DNA of 56,516 nt from Giesbergeria sp. (GCA_017985015.1 JAGNYI010000019.1:1-56516), one strand, 5' to 3'. Counted from the stretch's first letter, positions 27,077-36,822 are shown. Notes: generated from the sequence alone by a model not told the origin. Numbers and translations are program-made.

Positions 27077-28090
27077 TTGTTCAAGAACCTGATCGTCTAC
27101 CGTATTGCACCCGGCTGGCAATGCGATCTCACCCAACTCGAAGAAGCGCTGGCGCGTACGCCGTTTCTTGAGTGCGGTGCCACCCAGGAGCGCTCTACCG
27201 GCTGGGCGGCGCCACGCGGCGAGGCGCATGGCCTGCTGGCCGAATCGGTGGCAGGCCAGTGGATTTTGCGTTTCATGGCCGAAGCCAAGGTGGTGCCCGG
27301 CTCGGTGGTGGCGCGCCGCGTGAAGGAGAAGGCCGAGCGCATCGAGAAGGAAACGGGCCGCAAGCCGGGAAAGAAGGAGAGCAAGGAGCTCAAAGACGAA
27401 GCCATGCTCGATCTGCTGCCCATGGCCTTCACCAAGCAAGGCTCGATGTGGGTGTGGATCGACCAGGCCGCGCGCACCCTGGTGCTCGACACCGGCAGCC
27501 AGGCGCGTGCCGATGAGGTCGTCAGCCTGCTGACTGAGGCGCTGCCCGGCTTTGCACTGGCATTGGTGCACACCCACACCAGCCCGCAAGCCGCCATGGC
27601 GCACTGGCTGGCCACGCAGGAGCCGCCCGCAGGTTTCAGCGTGGACCGCGAGTGCGAACTCAAGGCAGCGGACGAAGCCAAGGCCGTGGTGCGCTATGCG
27701 CGCCACCCGCTCGACATCGAGGAAGTGCAGGCCCACATTGCCGCCGGCAAGCTGCCGACGCGCCTGGCGCTGACCTGGGACGAGCGCGTGTCCTTTGTGC
27801 TGACCGAAGGTCTGCAGATCAAGAAGCTGGCGTTTCTGGACACGGTGTTCGAGGACAAGGCGGCCGATGACGGCGGCTTCGACACCGATGTGGCCATTGC
27901 CACTGGCGAAATCGCGCGCCTGCTGCCCGACCTGATCGAGGCGCTGGGCGGCGAGGCGCAGCTGGGCGTGGCGGCATCCGCATCCGCATCTGCACCGGCA
28001 TCTGCGCCTGTTCTCGCATCCAGATCGGGCAGCGTGACCGGCCCGGCGACCGCGCCTGTGGATACCGACCCCGACAACGCCCCGTTCTGA
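27077..28090 (+). CDS. rdgC: Recombination-associated protein RdgC
   Basis: A 337-residue RdgC, a ring-shaped dimer that binds double-stranded DNA and limits RecA activity. Recognisable blocks are MFKNLIVYRIAPGW at the start, VVARRVKEKAERIEKETGRKPGKKE, LLPMAFTKQGSMWVWID and ALTWDERVSFVLTEGLQIKKLAFLD. The start codon is TTG, supported by AAAGGA 7 bases upstream and by the invariant MFKN N-terminus. Compared with E. coli (303 residues) it has an extra C-terminal tail of about 30 residues built from GCATCC/GCATCT hexamers (SASASAPASAP). It is 1.7 kb from the origin-like region. Confidence 0.94.
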   Translation: MFKNLIVYRIAPGWQCDLTQLEEALARTPFLECGATQERSTGWAAPRGEAHGLLAESVAGQWILRFMAEAKVVPGSVVARRVKEKAERIEKETGRKPGKKESKELKDEAMLDLLPMAFTKQGSMWVWIDQAARTLVLDTGSQARADEVVSLLTEALPGFALALVHTHTSPQAAMAHWLATQEPPAGFSVDRECELKAADEAKAVVRYARHPLDIEEVQAHIAAGKLPTRLALTWDERVSFVLTEGLQIKKLAFLDTVFEDKAADDGGFDTDVAIATGEIARLLPDLIEALGGEAQLGVAASASASAPASAPVLASRSGSVTGPATAPVDTDPDNAPF

Positions 28091-28102
28091 GGTGGGCAGC
28101 GC

Positions 28103-28672
28103 TCAGCTGGCGCTGAGGTGCTCGAACAGAATGGCGGCGCCGATGCCGGCAAGCACCAGTCCGCCCACAATCTCTGCACGGCTTCCGGCGGCCCGCCCGA
28201 GCACGCGCCCGGTCATCACCCCGAGCGTGACGGCCACCAGCGTGGTGCAGCCGATCGCAAAGGCGACGGGAAGGATGGGCACGTCCAGAAACGCCAGGCC
28301 CACGCCCACCACCATGGCGTCCACGCTGGTGGCAAAGCCCGTCAGCGCCAGCAGCCAGAAGCCGTGGCGCGCGGGTTTTTCGTCGTCCTGCGTCTGCGGC
28401 GGTTTCAGGCCATTGAGCACCATGTGCCCGCCCAGACCGAGCAGCAGCACGAAGGCGATCCAGTGGTCCCAGGCCTTCACGTAATCGGCTGCGGCCAGGC
28501 CCAGAGCCCAGCCGATGAGAGGCGTTGTGCCTTCGATGGCGCCGAAGATCGCGCCCGTGCGCAGCGCCTCGCGCCAGTGAGGGCGCTTGAGCGCGATGCC
28601 TTTGCCCACGGCGGCGGCAAAGGCGTCGGTGGACATGGCCAGGGACAGCAGGGCAATCGAAAGGGGACTCAT
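28103..28672 (-). CDS. mntP: Manganese efflux pump MntP
   Basis: A 189-residue inner-membrane protein with six hydrophobic helices. The two family repeats each contain the metal-site pattern: [17 protein letters not shown] in TM1 and [12 protein letters not shown] in TM4. MntP exports Mn2+ and protects against manganese excess. The gene is preceded on its strand by a yybP-ykoY-type riboswitch (28745-28855), which in homologs switches expression on when Mn2+ is high. It converges with rdgC. No strong ribosome binding site is seen before ATG 28672, which fits control by the leader. Confidence 0.93.
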   Translation of the reverse strand: MSPLSIALLSLAMSTDAFAAAVGKGIALKRPHWREALRTGAIFGAIEGTTPLIGWALGLAAADYVKAWDHWIAFVLLLGLGGHMVLNGLKPPQTQDDEKPARHGFWLLALTGFATSVDAMVVGVGLAFLDVPILPVAFAIGCTTLVAVTLGVMTGRVLGRAAGSRAEIVGGLVLAGIGAAILFEHLSAS

Positions 28673-28744
28673 GGGAATCGCGGCTCGGGTCGGGCGAACG
28701 CAAAGGCGCATCCCCACGGCCCGACGACTGTCGCGCGGATGCGC

Positions 28745-28855
28745 CCATGGTCTCGCCAACCAGAACACTGGCTGCCTGCGCCACAGCGCGCAAGGCGGGC
28801 TGAGTATGTTGACGCAGGCGCTTTCAAGGAAGAAAGCCGGCTACTCCCCAAGGGA
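28745..28855 (-). promoter_or_regulatory. yybP-ykoY manganese riboswitch
   Basis: On the minus strand the leader of mntP contains GGGGAGTAGCC (28849-28839), then GTCAACATACTCA (about 28813-28801), and finally GGCGAGACCAT (28757-28747), the three conserved blocks of the yybP-ykoY aptamer in proteobacteria, in the right order and about 110 bases in all. About 75 bases then lead to the ATG. The aptamer binds Mn2+ and controls manganese exporters such as MntP. Confidence 0.88.
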
Positions 28856-28943
28856 AGCCGAAGTATAGGCCTTCGCGGGCTGCCGCCTGTGCGGCGCAGC
28901 GCCAGCACCACCACCGGGCCGTGGGAAGCAGCGGATCGCGTCC

Positions 28944-29756
28944 TCAGCGCCCTTCGAAGCGGGCAGGCTGTTTCGCAAAAAAGGCTTCTATCCCCGCGCG
29001 CATGTCCTGCGTCGCGGCGCAGCCCGCAAAGGCGGCGGTCTCGGCGATGAGCTGCGTGTCGAGGTCGCGGTCGAACGATGCGCGCATCAGCCGCTTCATC
29101 GCGCCGTAGGCCAGCGTGGGGCCGTGGGCCAGGCGGTGGGCGACGGTGGCGGTGGCTTCGTCCAATTGTTCGGCCGGCACCACGCGGTTGACCAGGCCCA
29201 GGCGCAGCGCATCGGTTGTGGTGAGCGTGTCGCCCAGAAGCGCAATTTCCAGTGCGTGGCGCAGGCCCACCAGGCGCGGCAGCGCCCACGAGGCGCCAAC
29301 ATCGCAGCTGGTGCCCAGGTTGATGTAGGCGAGGTTGAAGCGCGTGCCCTCGGCCGCGATCACGAAGTCGGCCTGCAGCATCAGCGAGAGGCCAGCACCG
29401 GCCGCAGCGCCATGCACTTTGGCGATGACAGGGGCGTTCATGCTGGCGAGAGTCAGCACGGCGGCGTTCAGCGGCCCAAGCAGGTCGGCTGCGCCTTGCA
29501 CCGGGTCGGCGCGCAGGGTGGCGAGGTCGCCGCCCGCCATGAAGGCCTTGCCGGCGCCGCACAGCACCACGGCGCGCACGCCGGGGTCGGCGGCCAGGCC
29601 CTGCACGGCCGCGAGCAGCGCCTGGGCCATGGGCACGTCGATGGCGTTCATGGCCTCGGGGCGCGAAAAGCGCAGTGTGGCGACAGCACCTTCGCGGCTG
29701 ACTTCGAGCGGGGCACCCGTAGCGTGGGGCGTTTTTGATTGGGGGAGTAGGCTCAT
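28944..29756 (-). CDS. Enoyl-CoA hydratase/isomerase family protein
   Basis: A 270-residue crotonase-superfamily enzyme. The oxyanion-hole segments are AGKAFMAGGDLATL and HGAAAGAGLSLMLQADFVIAA, with GTSCDVGASWALPRLVGLRHALEIALLGDTL split after them. In place of the usual first catalytic glutamate the GAAAGAGLS loop carries Ala-Gly-Ala, so the exact reaction (hydratase, isomerase or other) is uncertain. AGGAG precedes ATG 29756 by 5 bases. It is the last gene of the liv-type operon, 73 bases after the acyl-CoA synthetase, suggesting oxidation of the imported acid as a CoA ester. Confidence 0.88.
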   Translation of the reverse strand: MSLLPQSKTPHATGAPLEVSREGAVATLRFSRPEAMNAIDVPMAQALLAAVQGLAADPGVRAVVLCGAGKAFMAGGDLATLRADPVQGAADLLGPLNAAVLTLASMNAPVIAKVHGAAAGAGLSLMLQADFVIAAEGTRFNLAYINLGTSCDVGASWALPRLVGLRHALEIALLGDTLTTTDALRLGLVNRVVPAEQLDEATATVAHRLAHGPTLAYGAMKRLMRASFDRDLDTQLIAETAAFAGCAATQDMRAGIEAFFAKQPARFEGR

Positions 29757-29829
29757 CAACGCTCCTGTAAACATAGCTAATTGCGCTTACCCTTCCTGCG
29801 CTGGAGCCTGATTTGACCTTAAATTTGAT

Positions 29830-31629
29830 TCAGGCGTACAGGGCCTCGATTTCGTCCGCATAGGTTTTGTAGATGCTGGAGCGCCGCACTTTCATGGTGG
29901 CGGTGACCTCGCCGTCGTCGTGGTCGAGCTCCTTGGTGAGCAGGTGGAACTTGCGGATCTGCGAGACCTGCGCCAGTTTGGCGTTGCCGCGTGCGACCTC
30001 CTGCTCGACCAGCTCCCGCACCACGGGCAGCTCGACCAGCGAGCGGAAGTGCGTGAAGGCGATGCGCTGGGCCTGCGCCCACTGAGCTACGGTGTCAAAG
30101 TCGATCATCACCAGCGCCGAGACGAAGCGGCGCGCGTCGGCCACCACGATGCACTCCTTGATGTAGGGGCTGGCCTTCATGGTGTTCTCGATTTCGGACG
30201 GCGTGAGGTTCTTGCCGCCGGCGGTGATCATGATGTCCTTGAGGCGGTCGACGATCTTGAGTTGGCCGGAGTCCTCGCGCACCACGTCGCCGGTGTGCAG
30301 CCAGCCGTTCTGGATGCTTTGCGCTGTGGCCTCGGGGTTCTTGTAATAGCCGGCAAACACCATCTCGCCGCGCAGCAGCAGTTCGCCTTGCGCGCCGATG
30401 CGGTGCTCCACGCCCACGGTGGGCGTGCCCACGGTGCCGATGACCACGTGGTCGATAGGATGGCCGGTGACCATGCCGCTCGATTCGGTCAGGCCATAGA
30501 CCTCGATCAGCGGCACGCCGATGACGCGAAAAAACCGCACCACTTCGGGCGGAATCGGCGCCGCGCCGGTGAGCGCTACCTGCGTGCGGCGCAGACCGCA
30601 GAAGTTCTGCAGCGCGCGAAACACCAACAGGTAGTGCCAGGCAAAGCGGGCGCGCTCGCCCAGGCTCCAGTCGGCACGCGCCTTGTCGGCCAAAGGCGCG
30701 CAGGCGGCAAGAGCGCGGTCGAACAGCGCGCCGCGCAGGCCGCCCGCTTCCTGGCGCTTGATGGCCAGGGTGGCGTGCATCTTTTCCCAGATGCGGGGCA
30801 CGCCCAGGAAGATGCTGGGCGCCACCTCGCGCAGGTCTTCCTGTACGGTGCGGATCGATTCGCCGAAATTCACCTGCGAGCCGAGGTAGGCCGGCACAAA
30901 GCTGGTGAGCATTTGCTCGGCAACGTGGCACAAGGGCAGGTAAGAGAGGTGGCTTGAGTCCCGGTGCAGCTGCAAGCGCTCCACGATGCCAGGCACCACG
31001 CCGCGGATGTTGCGCCACGAGAGCATCGCCCCCTTGGGTTTGCCGGTGGAGCCTGAGGTGTAAATGATCAGCCCGATATCGTCCAGCGTCTGCGCCGCCA
31101 GCGCCGCGTCGATGGTGGCCTGCGCGAGCGATGCGGCGCCCAATTGCTCGACTTCGGCAAAGGGGATGATCAGCGCGCGCTCTTCGGGCGTGAAGCTGCG
31201 CAGGCCCTTGGTTTCCATGACGACGATCTTGCGCAGTAGCGGCAAGTTGGCCCGCGCTTGGAGCAGCTTGTCGGTCTGCTCCTGGTCTTCGCAGACCATG
31301 ACGGAAATGTCGGCGTGGCCAACCACATAGGCCACTTCGCTGCTGGGGCTGGTGGGGTAGACGCCGACGGTCACGGCGCCAATCAACCCTGCCCCCATTT
31401 GCGCCAGCACCCATTCGATGCGGTTTTCCGACAGCACACCCACATGGCCGCCCGTAGGTACGCCCAGCGCTGCGAGCCCCAGGCCGAAGGCGCTGGCGCG
31501 GCGGTGGTAGTCGGCCCAGGTGAAGGGCTTCCAGATGCCGAAGTCCTTTTGCCGGATGGCCAGCCGCGCCGCATCGCTCTTTGCGCGTTCGCGCAGCATC
31601 TGCGGCAGGGTGAGTTCGGGGAGATTCAT
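29830..31629 (-). CDS. AMP-dependent long-chain acyl-CoA synthetase-like ligase
   Basis: A 599-residue ANL-superfamily adenylating enzyme. The AMP/ATP motif is IYTSGSTGKPKGAMLS, A5 is EVYGLTESSG, and A7/A8 read GWLHTGDVV and IVDRLKDIMITAGGKNLTPSEIE. The long insertion between motifs (FLGVPRIWEKMHA) marks the long-chain fatty acyl-CoA synthetase branch. GAGG lies 8 bases before ATG 31629. It lies within an ABC-transporter operon, so it probably activates the imported carboxylic acid; whether that is a fatty, branched or aromatic acid is open. Confidence 0.9.
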   Translation of the reverse strand: MNLPELTLPQMLRERAKSDAARLAIRQKDFGIWKPFTWADYHRRASAFGLGLAALGVPTGGHVGVLSENRIEWVLAQMGAGLIGAVTVGVYPTSPSSEVAYVVGHADISVMVCEDQEQTDKLLQARANLPLLRKIVVMETKGLRSFTPEERALIIPFAEVEQLGAASLAQATIDAALAAQTLDDIGLIIYTSGSTGKPKGAMLSWRNIRGVVPGIVERLQLHRDSSHLSYLPLCHVAEQMLTSFVPAYLGSQVNFGESIRTVQEDLREVAPSIFLGVPRIWEKMHATLAIKRQEAGGLRGALFDRALAACAPLADKARADWSLGERARFAWHYLLVFRALQNFCGLRRTQVALTGAAPIPPEVVRFFRVIGVPLIEVYGLTESSGMVTGHPIDHVVIGTVGTPTVGVEHRIGAQGELLLRGEMVFAGYYKNPEATAQSIQNGWLHTGDVVREDSGQLKIVDRLKDIMITAGGKNLTPSEIENTMKASPYIKECIVVADARRFVSALVMIDFDTVAQWAQAQRIAFTHFRSLVELPVVRELVEQEVARGNAKLAQVSQIRKFHLLTKELDHDDGEVTATMKVRRSSIYKTYADEIEALYA

Positions 31630-31661
31630 AACAGTGGCCTCTGATACCGGCACGGCTCATA

Positions 31662-31770
31662 CCAGGGCCGCCGCGCAAGGGCCGCCCCGCCGCGCTGGCG
31701 GCGTCCCCCTTCCCGCGTCGCGCAGCGAGGCGAGAGAAGGGGGAGAGGCGCGCAGCGCCACAGGGGGATG
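31662..31770. repeat. 109-base operon repeat, copy 1
   Basis: Starts CCAGGGCCGCC, contains CGGCGTCCCCCTTC paired with GAAGGGGGAG around a short loop, and ends CAGGGGGATG. A close copy lies at 32649-32750. It begins 4 bases after the livF stop codon in the direction of transcription. Confidence 0.85.
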
Positions 31771-31774
31771 GCTG

Positions 31775-32596
<822 letters not shown>

Positions 32597-32648
32597 TTCA
32601 CTGGTCACTCTTTACTGCCCGCGACACTTGAAACTGGCGCTGCCCAGA

Positions 32649-32750
32649 CCAGGGCCGCCGTGCAAGGGCCGCCCCGCCGCACGGGCGGCGTCCCCCTTCC
32701 CACGCGCAGCGTGAGAGAAGGGGGAAGCGGCGCAGCCGCTCAGGGGGATG
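32649..32750. repeat. 102-base operon repeat, copy 2
   Basis: Near-identical to 31662-31770: CCAGGGCCGCC start, CCCCCTTC/GAAGGGGG stem and CAGGGGGATG end. It lies 1 base behind the stop codon of the substrate-binding protein gene on the minus strand. Confidence 0.85.
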
Positions 32751-32751
32751 C

Positions 32752-33945
32752 TCACAGTTTGATCCAGTCGGACGCTGGAACCATCTTCTGTGCCTTCATG
32801 TCCGCTTTGTAGACCCGGCCCACAGGAATGGAGTTGCCCGAAATGGTGATCGGCACACCAATCAGTCCGCCCGTGTCGAAGTCCTTGATGGAGTTGAGCG
32901 CCGCTTTGAGGTTGTCGCCGGTGAGCGGCTTGCCGGCGTCGAGCGTGCGCTTGGCCGATTCGACGAACAGCATGGCGGCGAGAAAGCCCTGGATGTAGGC
33001 GGTGCTCTGGTAGTCGCTGTGCAGCGCGCGGATCTTCTCCAGCATGGGGGCTTTTTCGGTGTCGTAGTAGTAGCGGTAGGGCATGACGCCCATGAAGCCG
33101 TCGCCGGCTTCGCCCATCTTCATGACGGTGGAGCTGTCCATGGTCCAGAAGGTGCCCATCCACTTGCTCGTCATGCCTTGCTGCTTGCCCTGGGTGATGA
33201 ACTCGGGGATGGGCGCGAGGATGTAGCCGTGGAAGATGGTGTAGTCGGGTGCGGCGCGGCGCAGCTTGATGACTTCGGTGGACACGTCCACGCTGCCGGC
33301 GGGCGTCATGATCTTGACTGGCACCGACAGGCCGAGCTTCTTCGCCAGCGCCTCGCTTTTATCGATCGGGTCGCGGCCGAATTCGGAATCCGAATACACG
33401 AAGGCCACCTTGGCGCCTGGTTTTTCCTTGGCAATGTGGTTGAGCAGGATGCCGAACATCTCGGTGTAGTCGGGGCCGACCAGGAACTGGTGCGGGTACT
33501 TGACCGGGTCGTTCAATTCAGACGCAAACGAGGCGCCGGCCATCAGGATGTTGCCGTTGCGGTCGAGCTCGGGGTTGATGGTCTTGGCGAAGCCGGTGGA
33601 GTCGCCGTAATACAGATTCACCTTGTTCTGGCTGGTGATCTTCTTGAACGCCGCCACCGACACGTCGACCTTGTAGCCGGTGTCCTCCGGCACGTACTTG
33701 ATCTTGCGGCCCTTGATGCCGCCGGCGTCGTTGACCATCTTCACGTAGTCCTTCATGCCCGCGTCGATGCCGATGCCGGCAAAAGCGAACACGCCGGTCA
33801 TGGGAATCGACCCGCCAATGACGATGTCCTCGCCACTGGCCTGGGCGTGCGCAGCGAGCGGAGCGGCCAAGGTTGCGCCAGCGGCGATCAGCAGGCTGCG
33901 GCGCCGTGCGGAATACTGGCTGGGGTTGAAGCTGCGGTCGGTCAT
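32752..33945 (-). CDS. ABC transporter substrate-binding protein (branched-chain amino acid type)
   Basis: A 397-residue periplasmic binding protein of the Peripla_BP_6 family. The N-terminus has a twin-arginine-like leader (SARRRSLLIAAGATLAAPLAAHAQA). Mature-domain hallmarks are IVIGGSIPMTGVFAFAGIG, KVAFVYSDSEFGRD and YIQGFLAAMLFVESA. ATG 33945 is preferred because AGGAG is 8 bases upstream; the ATG two codons earlier is only 2 bases from it. Ligand is unknown: the companion acyl-CoA synthetase and enoyl-CoA hydratase argue for a carboxylic acid rather than leucine or valine. Confidence 0.9.
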   Translation of the reverse strand: MTDRSFNPSQYSARRRSLLIAAGATLAAPLAAHAQASGEDIVIGGSIPMTGVFAFAGIGIDAGMKDYVKMVNDAGGIKGRKIKYVPEDTGYKVDVSVAAFKKITSQNKVNLYYGDSTGFAKTINPELDRNGNILMAGASFASELNDPVKYPHQFLVGPDYTEMFGILLNHIAKEKPGAKVAFVYSDSEFGRDPIDKSEALAKKLGLSVPVKIMTPAGSVDVSTEVIKLRRAAPDYTIFHGYILAPIPEFITQGKQQGMTSKWMGTFWTMDSSTVMKMGEAGDGFMGVMPYRYYYDTEKAPMLEKIRALHSDYQSTAYIQGFLAAMLFVESAKRTLDAGKPLTGDNLKAALNSIKDFDTGGLIGVPITISGNSIPVGRVYKADMKAQKMVPASDWIKL

Positions 33946-33988
33946 GTGCATGTCTCCTAGGATCTTTGTGGCTGGCACTTCAAGTGCC

Positions 33989-35026
33989 TCAAGTACGGAA
34001 TGGCCACAGGTGGAAAAAGCGGCGAATGCGCCGCCACACTTCAGCGAGCCCCTGTGGCTCGAATACGAGAAACCCGATGATCAGCAGACCGAAGACGATG
34101 GTGCGCACCGGCGAGAGGAAGACGGTGAACGACGCGCCGCCCGGCATCACGTCGACGATGAGCTTGAGCAGCTCGGGCACCAGCGTCATGAAGGTCGCGC
34201 CGAGCACCGCCCCCAGCTGTGTGCCCATGCCGCCGACAATGATGGCGGCGAGGAAGAAGATCGACATCGACAGCGGAAAGCTCTCGGGCGTGACCACCCG
34301 AAAGAAGTAGGCCCACAGGCCACCCGCCACGCCGGCGTAGAAGGAGGAAAGCCCGAAGGACAGCAGCTTGGTGCGCAAGAGCGGAATGCCCAGCACCTCC
34401 GCCGAGATATCGCGGTCGCGGATGGCGATGAAGGCGCGGCCAATGCGCGTGCGAAACAGGTTGGCCGAACCCAGAAGCATCAGCGCCGTGATGGGCACGA
34501 TCACCCAGTACAGCTTGAACGAGGTGTCGAGCAGCACCCCGAAGATCTGGGCCGGTGGCACCGTGAGGCCGCCCGTGCCGCCGGTCAAGTGGAAGTTGGC
34601 AAACAGGAAATGCGCAATGAACGAGGCCGCGATGGTGACGATCGCCAGGTACAGCCCCTTGACCCGAAGCGACGGAATGCCCACCACCAGGCCGCCCAGC
34701 ATGGCGACGAAGCCGCCTGCCACGATGTTGAGCAGAAACGGCGTGCCCAGGCGAATCTGCAGCACCGCCACGGTGTACGCGCCCAGCCCCATGAAAGCCG
34801 CCTGCCCCAGGCTCACGAGCCCCGTGTACCCCGTGAGGATGTTCAGCCCGCTGGCGCTGGCGACGTTGATGGCCACCAGGCAGGCCAGGTAAAGCCAGTA
34901 GCTGCCTGCGAAAAACGGGAACAGCACCAGCGCCGACGCCAGCACCGCCAGCCAGACCTTTTGCGTGCGCGAGTCGAACAGCGCCGCGTCGCCGAGGTAG
35001 GTCTCTTTTAGCGTTCCGATGCGCAT
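33989..35026 (-). CDS. livM: Branched-chain-type ABC transporter permease LivM
   Basis: A 345-residue inner-membrane permease with about ten hydrophobic segments. The family block SGLNILTGYTGLVSLGQAAFMGLGAYT and the coupling-helix region RDRDISAEVLGIPLLRTKLLSFGLSS are present (each spans fewer conserved positions than quoted gene length). Its ATG overlaps the livH stop by one base (TGATG), indicating coupled translation. It pairs with LivH to form the membrane channel. Confidence 0.93.
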   Translation of the reverse strand: MRIGTLKETYLGDAALFDSRTQKVWLAVLASALVLFPFFAGSYWLYLACLVAINVASASGLNILTGYTGLVSLGQAAFMGLGAYTVAVLQIRLGTPFLLNIVAGGFVAMLGGLVVGIPSLRVKGLYLAIVTIAASFIAHFLFANFHLTGGTGGLTVPPAQIFGVLLDTSFKLYWVIVPITALMLLGSANLFRTRIGRAFIAIRDRDISAEVLGIPLLRTKLLSFGLSSFYAGVAGGLWAYFFRVVTPESFPLSMSIFFLAAIIVGGMGTQLGAVLGATFMTLVPELLKLIVDVMPGGASFTVFLSPVRTIVFGLLIIGFLVFEPQGLAEVWRRIRRFFHLWPFRT

Positions 35027-35904
35027 CAGAGTCTCTCTATTTCGTGGGTGCCGAACAGGCCGTAGGGCCGCAGCATCAGCACGGCGACCAGCACGATGAA
35101 GGTGGCAAGCAGCTTGTATTCGCCGCCCAGGTAAAAGCCCGCCAGCGCCTCGATCACGCCAATCAGCAAGCCAGCGACCAAGGCGCCCAGCACGCTGTCG
35201 AGGCCGCCCACGATGACGACGACCAGCACCGAGAGCCCAAACACGCCCATGGCGCTGGAGATGCCGCCAATCGACCCGACGATGATTCCCGAGACCGCGG
35301 CAATCATGGCGCCCACCACCCAGGACAGCGAGAACACGCGCGGCACGTTGATGCCCACCGAGTACGCGGCTGCCTGGTCGCTGGCCGTGGCCCGCAGCGC
35401 GACGCCGCCGCGCCAGAAGCGAAACAGCAGCAGCACGGCGGCGATGAACACGGCGGCAATCACCGCACCCCAGAACACCTTGGGCGCGAGAAAGGCTTCG
35501 CCCACCATGATGGGGTCGCTGGGCATGAAGTCGGGCAGGCGGCGCTGGTCGGCGCTCCAGATCACTTCCACCAAGCCGACCAGAACCGACCCCAGTCCGA
35601 TGGTGACCATGAAGACCGAGATCGGAGGCTCGCCCAGCAGGGGGCGAATCATGGTGCGCTCGATCACGCCGCCCAAAACGCCGGCCGCCAGCACGGCGGC
35701 GGGAATGGCCAGCCAGATCGGCAGCGCAAACATCGCGGCGAAGGTGAAAAACAGGTAGGCGCCCGCCATCAGCATTTCGCCAATCGCAAGGTTCACCACG
35801 CGCGTGGCTTTGTAGACCATCACGAAGGCGAGCGCTGCGAGCGCGTAGAGGCCGCCGCTGGCCAGCCCCGTGAGGCTGATTTCGAAGAGGGTGAGCCAGT
35901 CCAT
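35026..35904 (-). CDS. livH: Branched-chain-type ABC transporter permease LivH
   Basis: A 292-residue inner-membrane permease. Hallmarks: GLASGGLYALAALAFVMVYKATRVVNLA at the N-terminus and SDQAAAYSVGINVPRVFSLSW in the cytoplasmic coupling loop. ATG 35904 overlaps the livG stop codon by one base, and its own stop overlaps livM, so G, H and M are translated as a coupled set. Confidence 0.93.
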   Translation of the reverse strand: MDWLTLFEISLTGLASGGLYALAALAFVMVYKATRVVNLAIGEMLMAGAYLFFTFAAMFALPIWLAIPAAVLAAGVLGGVIERTMIRPLLGEPPISVFMVTIGLGSVLVGLVEVIWSADQRRLPDFMPSDPIMVGEAFLAPKVFWGAVIAAVFIAAVLLLFRFWRGGVALRATASDQAAAYSVGINVPRVFSLSWVVGAMIAAVSGIIVGSIGGISSAMGVFGLSVLVVVIVGGLDSVLGALVAGLLIGVIEALAGFYLGGEYKLLATFIVLVAVLMLRPYGLFGTHEIERL

Positions 35905-36752
35905 CACGCGGCTCTCTCGCCAGCGGCCGCGCCATGAAAGCGCCGGCGCAGGTCGCCTACGTCGCCCGAGCCGAGGTAGGCGCGCACCACTTCGGGGTTG
36001 CGTTGCACCTCGGCTGGCGCGCCCTGGGCAATCACCTCGCCGAAGTTGAGGACCACCACATGGTCGGACAGGTCCATCACCAGACCCATGTCGTGCTCGA
36101 CCATCAGCACCGTCACGCCCCATTCGGCGCGCACGTCGAGGATGAAGCGCGCCATGTCTTCCGTTTCCTCGCGGTTCATCCCCGCGACGGGTTCGTCCAG
36201 CATGAGAATCTGCGGCTGCATGGCCAGCGCCCGCGCCATCTCGACACGCTTTTGCAGCCCGTAGGGCAGCGCCGCCACGCTGGCGTGGCGGATGTGGTCG
36301 ATCTCCAGGAAATCGATGATGCGTTCCTCGATATCGGCGCGCAGCAGCGCCTCTTCGCGCCGGGCACGGCCCATATAGAACAAGGCGTCGAGCACGTTGG
36401 TCTTCATGTGCGCGTGCCGGCCGAGCTTGATGTTGTCGAGCACCGTCATGCCGCGAAACAGCGCAATGTTCTGAAAACTGCGCCCCAGCCCGAGCGCCGC
36501 GCGCTTGGGCGCTGGCAAATCGGTGATGTCCTGGCCCCGGAAGCGGATGCGACCCGCACTCGGTCGGTAGAAACCGGAAATGGTGTTGAACAGCGAGGTC
36601 TTGCCGGCGCCGTTCGGGCCGATCACGGCCGTGATGCTGCCAGGCTGCACGGCAAAACCCACGCCGCCCAGGGCACGCACGCCGCCGAACGCCAGTGTCA
36701 GGCCGTCGACTTCCAGCAAGGGGCCGGCCGGGCCGGAAGAGACAATCTGCAT
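35904..36752 (-). CDS. livG: Branched-chain-type ABC transporter ATP-binding protein LivG
   Basis: A 282-residue ATPase. Walker A is VIGPNGAGKTSLFN, Walker B is ILMLDEPVAGMNREE, and the signature region is the degenerate LPYGLQKRVEMARAL common in LivG. First gene of the minus-strand operon livG-livH-livM-binding protein-livF-acyl-CoA synthetase-enoyl-CoA hydratase. It is divergent from a TetR regulator; two TTACTCGC boxes lie between the two starts (36791-36822). Confidence 0.93.
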   Translation of the reverse strand: MQIVSSGPAGPLLEVDGLTLAFGGVRALGGVGFAVQPGSITAVIGPNGAGKTSLFNTISGFYRPSAGRIRFRGQDITDLPAPKRAALGLGRSFQNIALFRGMTVLDNIKLGRHAHMKTNVLDALFYMGRARREEALLRADIEERIIDFLEIDHIRHASVAALPYGLQKRVEMARALAMQPQILMLDEPVAGMNREETEDMARFILDVRAEWGVTVLMVEHDMGLVMDLSDHVVVLNFGEVIAQGAPAEVQRNPEVVRAYLGSGDVGDLRRRFHGAAAGERAA

Positions 36753-36790
36753 CGAACCTCGTCTAAGGGTTTGTGCCGGACGCGGGGAAG

Positions 36791-36822
36791 TTACTCGCTC
36801 GTAAACTACTTACTCGCGAGTA
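36791..36822. promoter_or_regulatory. Probable TetR operator pair
   Basis: A perfect 12-base palindrome TACTCGCGAGTA lies at 36811-36822. The half-site TTACTCGC occurs there (36810-36817) and again at 36791-36798, 19 bases apart, with a GTAA closing the first copy. The site is in the 127-base gap between livG and the divergent tetR, where such a regulator normally binds to repress both directions. Confidence 0.7.
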
